A stretch of DNA of 64,000 bases, from contig CALANS010000066.1 in assembly GCA_937926105.1 (NCBI GenBank), positions 1 to 64,000 of the forward strand. Reading direction: 5' to 3'. Source of the DNA: an uncultured Actinomycetes bacterium. GTDB lineage: Bacteria; Actinomycetota; Actinomycetes; Mycobacteriales; Nakamurellaceae. This document shows positions 28,629 through 36,950 of this stretch, one piece after another. The notes beneath the pieces were generated by a model. It was given only the letters and a program-made list of their open reading frames with translations. It searched no databases and had not been told where the DNA came from. Position numbers and translations under genes: made by a program. The first letter of the stretch is position 1, and every line of letters starts with the position of its first letter.

Positions 28629-29537
28629 ATGAGTGGGCCCTCTGGGTTCGAGCAGCTGTCGGGCGACGACTGGCAGAACCTTTGCATCCGAGTCCTCCAC
28701 GAGCATTATGGCGGACCGGAGTTGATCGAGGTTCCGGACGATGACCGCGGCGATGCCGGCATGGAGGCATTTTCGTTGTCGGGTTGTGTCTATCAGTGCT
28801 ACGCACCCGAGGGTGAGCCGCTGTCGGCCGCGCAGCGGTACAACAAGCAGCGCGACAAGATGACAGTAGACACCCGCAAGTTTGTCAACAACGCGACGAA
28901 GATCAACGCGTTGCTTCCAGCCGGGCTCAGCATCTCGCGCTGGGTGCTGTTGGTCCCACGGATCACGACCCGAAAACTGCTCGAGCACGCGAGGACTTTG
29001 ACCAATCGCATCCGTACGGCATCGCTCGAGTACGCGACGGCGGACATCGTCGTCACCGCACTGACGCTTGACGCCTTCGAAGGCGCAAGGGTCGCCGTGG
29101 TGAGCCGTCAGCTTACAAAGATGCACCTGCCTCCCCTGGACGCGGTTGACTACAGCGCCATCGAGGACGAGCTAATCGTCACCATGAGCTCCAAGTTGGC
29201 AAAAACGTCCCTGTACGCGGGCGAGGACGTCCGCGGCAGGATGGTCAACCGTCTGCTCGATAGTTACGTTGGTGGCCAGGCGCACCGGTCACATGTCAGT
29301 GATCACTACTCCGAACTCGGCGACCGTCTCGACGAGGAGCTCGCAGACCTAGAGGACCGGCTGGCGGTGCAATACGCGCTCACCGAGACCGTACCCGACC
29401 GACGGTTGAGCACCGTCCTGTCGGACACTGAAAAGGTCGTCGAGGACGTGCTCAACACGCGCGCCGCACAGAGCCGCGTGATTGCCGAAGGTCAGGTCGC
29501 CGACTGGCTCATGCGCTGCCCGCTGGACTTCGCGTGA
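28629..29537 (+). CDS. Nuclease-like first protein of an ABC-three-component-type system
   Basis: This 302-residue protein starts the three-gene operon. The first 90 residues resemble an Mrr-like PD-(D/E)xK nuclease fold: WQNLCIRVLHEHYG helix, an Asp in RGDAGMEAF (Asp42) and a strand VYQCYAPEG (55-61). In active nucleases the strand reads (E/Q)xK; here it is QCY, so the catalytic Lys is missing or lies elsewhere (RYNKQRDKM follows). The rest is helical, with an acidic coiled-coil-like part (LGDRLDEELADLEDRL). It overlaps the next gene by four bases (GTGA). It may be the sensor or effector arm; the domain call is inference. Confidence 0.6.
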   Translation: MSGPSGFEQLSGDDWQNLCIRVLHEHYGGPELIEVPDDDRGDAGMEAFSLSGCVYQCYAPEGEPLSAAQRYNKQRDKMTVDTRKFVNNATKINALLPAGLSISRWVLLVPRITTRKLLEHARTLTNRIRTASLEYATADIVVTALTLDAFEGARVAVVSRQLTKMHLPPLDAVDYSAIEDELIVTMSSKLAKTSLYAGEDVRGRMVNRLLDSYVGGQAHRSHVSDHYSELGDRLDEELADLEDRLAVQYALTETVPDRRLSTVLSDTEKVVEDVLNTRAAQSRVIAEGQVADWLMRCPLDFA

Positions 29538-30070
29538 CTGAACAGAGAGTCCACCCCGACATGCCTGTCAGCGAAGAGGCATGGACCGCCACGTCCATTC
29601 GCCCGGACGTTGCCCCCGCAGACGTCGACATAGTGTTCCGTCGGCAGCCCAAGCCGGTCCCGGTGCGCCATCGACTCGCGTACCGGACCGCCCTTGTCGT
29701 CCTGGTGCTCTCGCGATTCAACCAGCGAGCGGCGAAATTGACAAACTTGCACACGCTAATGTGGGCAACGCGGACCGCACGAACACGACGAATGTTCATC
29801 GCCTGGTGGGAAGGGCGGCGGTTCTATTTCACTTCCACCGACCGCATCGATCCCGATCTTCAGGTCACCCTGAACCTCGCGATCGTCGATGGATTAATCA
29901 AGCCCGGCATCAACCAGAGTCGGGTCCAGCTCACCGATCTGGGTCGCGACCTCGCGACTCGCATGGACGATATTGATGGGCTGCTCGTGGTCGAGAAACA
30001 ATTCCTTGGCGCCCTCGTCCCGTTGAACGACAGCGCAATGGAACGCCGTCTAGCAGGAGGGCAGAGATGA
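29534..30070 (+). CDS. Middle component of the ABC-three-component-type system
   Basis: This 178-residue protein begins with GTG overlapping the upstream stop and overlaps the ATPase gene by four bases (ATGA). It looks like a winged-helix-type middle component: a helix-rich core (AYRTALVVLVLSRFNQRAAK), then FIAWWEGRRFYFTSTDRIDP and a conserved-looking GRDLATRMDDIDGLLVVEK end. Middle components of this kind bridge the ATPase and the effector. The family link rests on gene order, size and pattern, not on a proven alignment. Confidence 0.6.
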   Translation: MTEQRVHPDMPVSEEAWTATSIRPDVAPADVDIVFRRQPKPVPVRHRLAYRTALVVLVLSRFNQRAAKLTNLHTLMWATRTARTRRMFIAWWEGRRFYFTSTDRIDPDLQVTLNLAIVDGLIKPGINQSRVQLTDLGRDLATRMDDIDGLLVVEKQFLGALVPLNDSAMERRLAGGQR

Positions 30071-32154
30071 GGCTCCGTGTTCGAGCGGTGCGGCTACGAG
30101 TGCTCACCAGCCAGGGTGGTTGGGGACGAATGGTGACGTTTCAGCCCGGCTTCAACGTCCTCCGTGGCAGCAATAGCCGTGGAAAGACCCAGGTGGTTCA
30201 GGCCCTGATCTACGCACTCGGTCTGGAGCGCATGTTGCAGGCACGAGCGAACGCGCCGCTTGGTAGCGCCCTGACGAGCGAACTGCGAGTGGACGCTGCC
30301 GATGACAGTGCCGCCCTCGCGGTCGAGCGCAGTTGGGTCGCAGTGGAGCTCGAAAACGATGCAGGGCGAGTTCTTACGTCCCAGCGTCAGGTCCGGCACA
30401 ATCGAATCGATCGTGATCTTGCTCGCGTGTGGGAAGGTCCAGCTCTGACCGATCCCGCTGTCTTGACTACCTGTGCGCCGCTGGAAATGTTTCTTCATCG
30501 TGCGGGCAGCGCGACGCGCGGTCTGGGCTTTCACAAACTGCTCGCCGACATGGTCGGTTGGGAGTTGCCAACCGTGGCGACCTATACGGGCACGACGACG
30601 ACTTTGTACCCGGATGTTGTATTCCCGTTTCTCATTGTAGACCAACAATCGTGGGGCTCCGCTGCCCCGCGAAAGGTGGAGCGATATCAGATCCGCGAGC
30701 CTCTGCGGCGATCAGCCGAGTTCTTACTCGGGCTCGCCGGCCCGCAGGCTGAGGCGCGCCGCGCGGAACTGGAACGGTCGATGGCGACTCTCAGAACACG
30801 GTGGGCAGCCGCACGAAGCTCGGTCGAAACTCTGGCACGAGCCGTCGGAGGTCGGGTGACAGGCGTACCGGAGCACGCAGCCGGCGCGCAGGCACGCGCC
30901 ACAATGCCGGAACCCTCCAGCCTGAACAACGCTCAGCTCGAGATCCTCGACAGCGAAGAGTGGATCGCGGTGACCGACGTCGTCGCCGCGGTGAGTTCTC
31001 AGCTACTCGCAGTCGAGGAGGCCGGCGTCCGGCAGCTTGCGCCCGGCAGGGATCCTCGAGCGAGCCAGGACCTCGAGCAGTCACGATCAGGACTTGGCGA
31101 ACTTCTGGCTGCGGCGCAGCTTCTCGAGAACGACCTGTCGCTGGAAGAGGCGCAGCTGGCGGCGCTGGACCGTCGGCTCATCATGCTTGAGGAAGAGCGC
31201 GACCGGAATTTCGATATCAGGACGTTGGTTCGGTTGGGCAGTGAAGTCGCGGCTACACACTTGGCCGACCACAACTGCCCGACGTGTCGCCAATCGCTGG
31301 AGGCGGTCGAAACAGATGGCCTTGGGCCTGTGCTCAACGTCGATGAGACGGTATCGCTGCTCAATGCTCAGATTTCCACGGCCCGCAAGATGCGCGACCG
31401 CTCACAGCGGGCCGTGACCCAATCCTCGAGCGCATACGCAGCGATGCAGCGCCAGGCGGACCAAGTGCGCGCTACCGTTAGAGCACTCGAAGAGGACCTT
31501 CTCGCGCCGGCAAACACTCCAAGCGCCGGCGATATAGCTCTACGAATCACTCTTCAGCTGCGGCTTGACGAACTTCGGCGTGCTCAGGACGCGATCGCGG
31601 ATCAACTGGACGAGCTCACGCAGATCGCCAATGAGATCGCGACTACGCGCGAGAACCTCAGCGCTTTGCCCGCTGGGGTGCCTGACGCCGACACCACACG
31701 ACTGGACGAACTTACTACGTCGGTACGGACACGACTGTCAGCAATGCGTTTCGGTAGCTATGACATCAACGACGTCTCTCTCGATCAGGACTCGCTACGC
31801 CCGACCCGAGCGGGATTTGACATGGATACCGACGTCAGCGCCAGCGACGTAGTCCGGATCAAAGTTGCCTACCTCGACGCGGTTCGAGTGCATGGGCAGA
31901 CCGGGGGTCGCCATCCCGGATTGCTGGTCCTCGATGAGCCACGGCAGCAGGACATCGATCCCGCCGACTATGGCGCAATGCTGCGCATTCTCGCGAATAG
32001 CAACAGCGACGGCGGACAGGTCATTGTCACGAGCGCCGCGCCGGTTGGAGAACTTGGCGAGCTCCTTTCCGTACTTGGGGCGTCGGTGACCGATGTCGGC
32101 GAGCAGCGTCTCCTTCAGCAGGAGGAAGACACTGACCCAATGGACTTGGCATAG
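30067..32154 (+). CDS. Rad50/SMC-like ATPase with zinc hook
   Basis: This 695-residue protein has Walker A GSNSRGKT at 34-41 and Walker B LLVLDEP at 619-625 with Asp623 and Glu624, plus a DID D-loop just after. Between them is a coiled-coil region with a CPTC zinc hook at 404-407, as in Rad50. The coiled coil is much shorter than in Rad50 or SMC. ATPases of this form are core parts of ABC-three-component, Lamassu-like and related anti-phage systems, where they sense DNA ends or invading replicons. All catalytic residues appear intact. Confidence 0.85.
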   Translation: MRLRVRAVRLRVLTSQGGWGRMVTFQPGFNVLRGSNSRGKTQVVQALIYALGLERMLQARANAPLGSALTSELRVDAADDSAALAVERSWVAVELENDAGRVLTSQRQVRHNRIDRDLARVWEGPALTDPAVLTTCAPLEMFLHRAGSATRGLGFHKLLADMVGWELPTVATYTGTTTTLYPDVVFPFLIVDQQSWGSAAPRKVERYQIREPLRRSAEFLLGLAGPQAEARRAELERSMATLRTRWAAARSSVETLARAVGGRVTGVPEHAAGAQARATMPEPSSLNNAQLEILDSEEWIAVTDVVAAVSSQLLAVEEAGVRQLAPGRDPRASQDLEQSRSGLGELLAAAQLLENDLSLEEAQLAALDRRLIMLEEERDRNFDIRTLVRLGSEVAATHLADHNCPTCRQSLEAVETDGLGPVLNVDETVSLLNAQISTARKMRDRSQRAVTQSSSAYAAMQRQADQVRATVRALEEDLLAPANTPSAGDIALRITLQLRLDELRRAQDAIADQLDELTQIANEIATTRENLSALPAGVPDADTTRLDELTTSVRTRLSAMRFGSYDINDVSLDQDSLRPTRAGFDMDTDVSASDVVRIKVAYLDAVRVHGQTGGRHPGLLVLDEPRQQDIDPADYGAMLRILANSNSDGGQVIVTSAAPVGELGELLSVLGASVTDVGEQRLLQQEEDTDPMDLA

Positions 32155-32492
32155 TTCAACAACGAGGAGTACCTCGACGGCCACGACGCCTCGAAGGCGC
32201 TGGCAACGGCTGGGGGATTGCGCGATAGCCAAGTCGTCCGATAGTCCCATACGGGTCACCTTCCTGCCCTGCAGCAGTGGCGGCGACGGGGGAGCTTATC
32301 CGATCGCTGTGGATCTCGGTTCGATGGGGCATGCAGGCGTGTACGCATCCGGGCCGCCTACAGGCCACACATTGCCTTTGCAAGCCGAAGGCGAGCGACG
32401 TCCCAACGGCCGGCCCCGCTATGCAGGTAGATCTCCCACCATCCTGCACCCATCCCCGTAGTTGCGCCTCCGGTTGAACGGAGGTGGCAGTC
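32155..32492. other. Intergenic region between the ATPase operon and the ardC-like gene
   Basis: This 338-bp gap holds no supportable gene. It likely contains the right junction of the inserted defence operon and the promoter for the ardC-virD4 block. GGAGG just before 32,493 is the ribosome site of the next gene. I see no clear hairpin. Confidence 0.4.
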
Positions 32493-33539
32493 ATGGCTTG
32501 GCGAGGGAAGCGGAGTCGCGAGGATGCCGCGTCGGCGAGGGACGAGCGGATCCAGGCCGCGCAGGCGGTGCTGTCCGACGCGGTCGGCGGGATTCGGGAC
32601 GGTGCCGACTGGCAACGCTATCTGGAGTTCCAGTCCGGGCTTCATGAGTATTCAGCGAACAACTGCCTACTCCTGATCTCACAGCAGGCGAAACTGTTTG
32701 AGCAGGGAAAAGTCTCAGCGCCGCTCCCCACCTACGTAGCATCGTATCGGAAGTGGCAGGATCTGGGTCGGCAAGTCCAGCGCGGCCAGACGGGTATGGC
32801 GATCATCGCACCGATGCGCGGTATCCACCGCGACGCCGTGGACAAGGACGGCACCAGCCGCCGACTGACTCGCGGGGAGGCGCCCGAACCGGGTGAGCGC
32901 GAGGTCAAGACCGGCTTTCTGCGCGGATTCACTGTCGAGAAAGTGTTTTCCGCAGAGCAGACTGACGGCGACCCGTTGCCCGCCCCACCGCACCCGCAGC
33001 TGCTCGAAGGCGAGGCGCCCGCAGGCTTAGGAGAGTCGATCCTTCGACTGATCGAGTCCCGCGGCTACACGGTGTCCACAGTTCCGTCCGCCGATGACAT
33101 GCAAGGCGCGAACGGTCGGGTCACATGGGCCACCAAGACCGTGCAGGTCCGCGCCGACATGGACGACGCAGCAATGGTCAAGTCGCTCCTGCATGAGGGG
33201 GCTCACTGCGTCCTCCACGACCCACAGGCGAACCCGGAAGGCGCCGCCCTACCGCGCGGGCACAAGGAAGTAGAGGCCGAGTCTGTCGCGTTCATCGTGG
33301 CACGCGCGCACGGAATGCCCACGGACGCCTACAGCTTCGCCTACGTCGCCGCGTGGGCCGGCAAGGATCACGACAAGGTGCTAGCCAAGACCGCCCAGCG
33401 GGTCGCGGCGTGCGCCAAGACAATCATCGCCGAATCACCAGCCGAACACATCACCGGCGGCAAGATCGCGCAAGCGCCAGCGATCACCCCGACAGCGCCA
33501 ACGGCCGACGTCGAACTCACCCACGTGGCAGGGCTGTGA
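32493..33539 (+). CDS. ArdC-like antirestriction protein with zincin domain
   Basis: This 348-residue protein has the ArdC plan. An N-terminal ssDNA-binding domain (YLEFQSGLHEYSANNCLLL and YRKWQDLGRQVQRGQTG) is followed by a metallopeptidase-like domain with the zinc motif LLHEGAHCVLH (HExxH-type, near 227-237) and a downstream Glu in VEAESVAF. ArdC proteins bind incoming single-stranded DNA during conjugation and shield it from type I and II restriction. ATG 32,493 follows GGAGGTG; a GTG three codons earlier lacks spacing. It precedes virD4, so it enters early expression with transfer genes. Confidence 0.8.
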   Translation: MAWRGKRSREDAASARDERIQAAQAVLSDAVGGIRDGADWQRYLEFQSGLHEYSANNCLLLISQQAKLFEQGKVSAPLPTYVASYRKWQDLGRQVQRGQTGMAIIAPMRGIHRDAVDKDGTSRRLTRGEAPEPGEREVKTGFLRGFTVEKVFSAEQTDGDPLPAPPHPQLLEGEAPAGLGESILRLIESRGYTVSTVPSADDMQGANGRVTWATKTVQVRADMDDAAMVKSLLHEGAHCVLHDPQANPEGAALPRGHKEVEAESVAFIVARAHGMPTDAYSFAYVAAWAGKDHDKVLAKTAQRVAACAKTIIAESPAEHITGGKIAQAPAITPTAPTADVELTHVAGL

Positions 33540-33544
33540 TCACC

Positions 33545-35311
33545 ATGCGGGATCAGCCGGACAACGACGAGCTCACCAACCTGGCACTCGGAATGATCCT
33601 CGCCGCCTTCGGATGCGGCGCGTTGCTGTGGGTATCCGGCGCCATCGCCGCTCTTGTCTCCGACCTGCCGTGGCCGCACGGACACCCGATCGCGGGCTTC
33701 GCGGCCTTGGCCCACTTCACCGACCCTTCGTCGGCGTGGGGCCAGCCGGTCGGCCCCGCCTGGCGATACTGGGCAATCACCGCCGTGCTGCTCGGCGTCG
33801 CGGGCGCCGCGGGCTACGGGCTGTGGCGGCTCTGGCGTCCGACCGGCGCCCGGACAGCGAGCAACCCCGACCGGATTCCCGGTCTGGCCACCCGCTGGCA
33901 GGTGAGATCGGCCGCCGGACGGCGAACCTTGATGCGGCGCGCAGCAACCCTCCGGCCCAGCCTCGACAAGCCGCAAGCCGCGGATCTCGGATACCTGCTC
34001 GGCCGGGCACGCGGGGTCGACTGCTGGTCTTCGGTGGAGGACTCGATGATCATCCTCGGCCCGCCCCGCTCCGGCAAGGGCCTGAACACCGTCATCGGCA
34101 TGATCCTGGATGCCCCCGGCGCCGTCGTCACCACCGCCACCCGGCCGGACAACGTCACCGCCACCCTGCACGCCCGCTCTACCGGCGGCCGGCCCGTCGC
34201 GGTGTTCGACCCGCAGCAACTCGCTGCTGGCATTCCGTCTGCGACGAAGTGGTCGCCTATCCGAGGCTGCGAACATCCGCAGACGGCGTTGATCCGCGCC
34301 AAGGCGCTGTGCGCCGACCCCGGACACGGCGTGGAGAACGGCTCGTTCTGGGCCCAACAGTGCTACACCGCTGTCCGCTGCCTGCTGCACGCCGCCGCGC
34401 TCGGGCGGCGCGACCCGACCGACCTGTACCGCTGGTCCCTGTCGCCGGTCGCCGCCCGCGATGCGGTGGAGATCCTGCAATCTCATCCTCAAGCGGCCAC
34501 CGCGTGGGCGCGCGCCCTGGACGCGATCATCGGCGCCGACCCCCGTCAACGAGACTCCACCTGGGCCATGGTCGCCAACACCTTCGCCTGCCTGGCCGAC
34601 CCTCGCGTCCTGGCATCCGTGTCACCCACCGGCCGGGAGCAGTTCCGCCCGACCCAGTTCCTGCGCCGATCAGGCACCGTCTACCTGCTCGGCACCGCCT
34701 CCGGCGCATCGGCCACCGCCGGCCTGGTCGCCGCATTCGTCGAAGACATCGTCGAGGCCGCCCGTCGCCTGGCCGCCGGCAACCCCGGCGCCCGCCTCGA
34801 CCCACCGTTGGCGCTCGTGCTCGACGAGGCCGCCAACTATCCGCTGCCGTCCCTGCCGTCGCTGATGTCCGAGGGCGGCGGCACCGGCATCACCACCCTC
34901 GTCGTCCTGCAAGCCCTCTCCCAGGCCCGGGACGTGTGGGGCCGGGACAAGGCCGCCGCCATCTGGGACTCCGCCATCGTCAAGATCATCCTCGGCGGCG
35001 GCGGCAACGCCGAAGACCTGCGGGACCTGTCCGCGCTGATCGGCACCCACCGCGAGGAGCGGATCACCGTCAGCTACGGCGGCATGGGCAGCCGGTCCTA
35101 CTCCCGCACCGTCGAGGACAAGCCCATCCTCGAACCCGCCCGGCTGCGGACCCTGCCGTTCGGGCACGGCCTGCTCCTGCTGCGCACCGCAGCGCCGATC
35201 ATGATGCGCCTCGCCCCCTGGACTCGGCGACATGGCGCCGGCGAGTTGCAGGTGGCGCAGGACGAGTTGCAGCAGAGCATCCGCCTGGCCAACGCGAACG
35301 CTGGCAGGTGA
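33545..35311 (+). CDS. virD4: VirD4/TraG-family coupling ATPase
   Basis: This 588-residue coupling protein delivers the relaxase-DNA complex to the channel. Two membrane helices are near the N-terminus (about 9-37 and 75-97). Walker A is LGPPRSGKG (about 171-179) and Walker B is ALVLDEAANY (about 422-431), followed by the GIGGG-type EGGGTGITTLVVLQ segment. ATG 33,545 is my choice; GTG 33,536 overlaps the ardC stop codon (GTGA) and is also possible. Length and motifs are complete. Confidence 0.9.
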   Translation: MRDQPDNDELTNLALGMILAAFGCGALLWVSGAIAALVSDLPWPHGHPIAGFAALAHFTDPSSAWGQPVGPAWRYWAITAVLLGVAGAAGYGLWRLWRPTGARTASNPDRIPGLATRWQVRSAAGRRTLMRRAATLRPSLDKPQAADLGYLLGRARGVDCWSSVEDSMIILGPPRSGKGLNTVIGMILDAPGAVVTTATRPDNVTATLHARSTGGRPVAVFDPQQLAAGIPSATKWSPIRGCEHPQTALIRAKALCADPGHGVENGSFWAQQCYTAVRCLLHAAALGRRDPTDLYRWSLSPVAARDAVEILQSHPQAATAWARALDAIIGADPRQRDSTWAMVANTFACLADPRVLASVSPTGREQFRPTQFLRRSGTVYLLGTASGASATAGLVAAFVEDIVEAARRLAAGNPGARLDPPLALVLDEAANYPLPSLPSLMSEGGGTGITTLVVLQALSQARDVWGRDKAAAIWDSAIVKIILGGGGNAEDLRDLSALIGTHREERITVSYGGMGSRSYSRTVEDKPILEPARLRTLPFGHGLLLLRTAAPIMMRLAPWTRRHGAGELQVAQDELQQSIRLANANAGR

Positions 35312-35316
35312 GCGGC

Positions 35317-35880
35317 ATGAACGACCACAGCAAACCGGGCGGTGACGACACCCCCGCCGGACCCCCACCTGGCGGGTTCCTCGCACAACTGATCAATGGT
35401 AGCGGTGACGGTGACGACTTCGACGACGACGGCAAACCGTCCGACCCGCCCATCTTCTGGCCGTCCCTGAACCCGGCCGAGGCCGCCGCCGAATGGCGCT
35501 CGCTGTACGAATGGGTGACGGTGTTGCAGCACAGATTCCGCGGCATGGTCCGCCTGCCGCCCTGCTGGTACCGGCACAACGACCTCGTCGAAGCCCTCTC
35601 GGCGCTGCGGGATCACGAACGCATCAGCTACGCCGACAATGCGGCCCCGACCGCGGCCGCGGCGTGGCACACCGCGTTCCGCGACATCGAAGCCCGGCTG
35701 CGGGTCTGGATCGCCGAACTGCGGTGCGGCGGCGATCTCGACTACCACGACCGCAGCATCCACGCTGCCACCCCGGTCGACGTGACCCCGCCGTCGGATC
35801 TCGCCGCGTGGATCGATGAGGACCACCACGCCAGGGAACTTGCCGCGATCCGGCAAGCGGAGCTCGCCGCCGCTGGTTGA
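35317..35880 (+). CDS. Unknown protein downstream of virD4
   Basis: This 187-residue protein has an acidic, disordered N-terminus (DGDDFDDDGKPSD, about 32-44). A helical domain rich in Trp follows (AAEWRSLYEWVTVLQHRFRG, PPCWYRHNDLVEALSALRDHE). The last third is also helical. There is no membrane segment. It starts six bases after virD4 and overlaps the next open frame, so it is cotranscribed. Function is unknown; DUF4913-like proteins of actinobacterial elements have a similar Trp-rich pattern, which is a weak suggestion. Confidence 0.6.
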   Translation: MNDHSKPGGDDTPAGPPPGGFLAQLINGSGDGDDFDDDGKPSDPPIFWPSLNPAEAAAEWRSLYEWVTVLQHRFRGMVRLPPCWYRHNDLVEALSALRDHERISYADNAAPTAAAAWHTAFRDIEARLRVWIAELRCGGDLDYHDRSIHAATPVDVTPPSDLAAWIDEDHHARELAAIRQAELAAAG

Positions 35881-35906
35881 CCGAGCGCGAAAATAGGGAG
35901 CCATCA

Positions 35907-36668
35907 ATGACTACACCGATAGCCGAAGACCTCCGCGCCTGGGCCCGAGGCAGCTACCTCGTCGAGGCAGCAACCGAGCTGCTCATCCGCGCCTTCCGCG
36001 GCAGATTCGCCCAGCCCGGCCATCCGTGGATCCGTCATGACGGCCGCTGCTGGGTTGACTTCGACGCCATAAGCGACGACACGACCGCCGTGTACTCCGG
36101 GGGTGAGCAGAGGGTCCTCGCCGTCGCCGCGTCTCTGGGCGGCAGCCGACAGGTCGGCCTCGGCGAGGTGCTGGCCAGCCTGGACCGACCGGTGACTGCG
36201 CTGCTGCTCGCCGCGTTCGCGCACGCTGCCGGCAGTCACCGACACACCGATCTGCGAGTCGACCCCGCCACGGGAAACGCTGACCTTGTCGAACTCGGCG
36301 CGCTGGTCGCCTGGTCCGATGAGCCCGGCAATGGCACGCGCACCGGCCCGCCGTTGCCGACGGCACTCACCCGATCGGAGGGATCGGCCGGAACGGTGTT
36401 GCTTACCGACAGCCGCGGTCGGATCAGCGCCCACACTCCCGCTACGGAGCAGGATCTCGCCCAGGCCGCGCTTGCGGTTCGCCGGCTGTCCGACACGACC
36501 ACGCCCAGCCGTCGCGGGATGCTGCTGTACGACGTGGTACGCGCCGTATACGACTCGGTCAAGTTCACCGCCGTCGCCGTCCCCGGCGAACGCGACGCAC
36601 TCGCCCAGGTAGTCGACGCCGCCGCGCACTACCGATCGACCGTCTGGAACCAGCAACACCGAAGCTGA
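35907..36668 (+). CDS. Unknown protein in the virD4-primase block
   Basis: This 253-residue protein starts at ATG 35,907 after an AGGGAG ribosome site. It is a mixed alpha/beta protein with a WIRHDGRCWVDFDAI segment near the N-terminus and a C-terminal helical part. There is no membrane helix or known catalytic motif. An upstream start at 35,877 overlaps the previous stop but lacks a ribosome site. Function is unknown. Confidence 0.6.
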   Translation: MTTPIAEDLRAWARGSYLVEAATELLIRAFRGRFAQPGHPWIRHDGRCWVDFDAISDDTTAVYSGGEQRVLAVAASLGGSRQVGLGEVLASLDRPVTALLLAAFAHAAGSHRHTDLRVDPATGNADLVELGALVAWSDEPGNGTRTGPPLPTALTRSEGSAGTVLLTDSRGRISAHTPATEQDLAQAALAVRRLSDTTTPSRRGMLLYDVVRAVYDSVKFTAVAVPGERDALAQVVDAAAHYRSTVWNQQHRS

Positions 36669-36950
36669 ACGTGGTCAGCAACGGCGAGAGCTCCGCGGCC
36701 AGAACATCTTCTCGGCTCCCGCACGCACTCGCGCTGCCTACGACACCTCTGCCAGGGCTCCACGAGCCCATCTGTGCAGCCATCCCCAGCCAGAGTGCCG
36801 TCGGCGCACCCGACCCCGTGAATCCGAACAAGGGCAAAGAGCGGCACAGCGACCGCCCGTCACCGATCCGAGGTTTTCCATGGCCACACACGCGATCTCG
36901 CAGCGTTGGCGACGCAGGCCTGCGCTGCCTGGCCCGGAGCCCGCATTCCG

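Noticed and set aside
28629..32154. Calling the three-gene operon Lamassu
   Set aside because: The ATPase is similar in form to LmuB, but gene order and the first and second proteins do not clearly match LmuA and LmuC. ABC-three-component type fits better and is left open.
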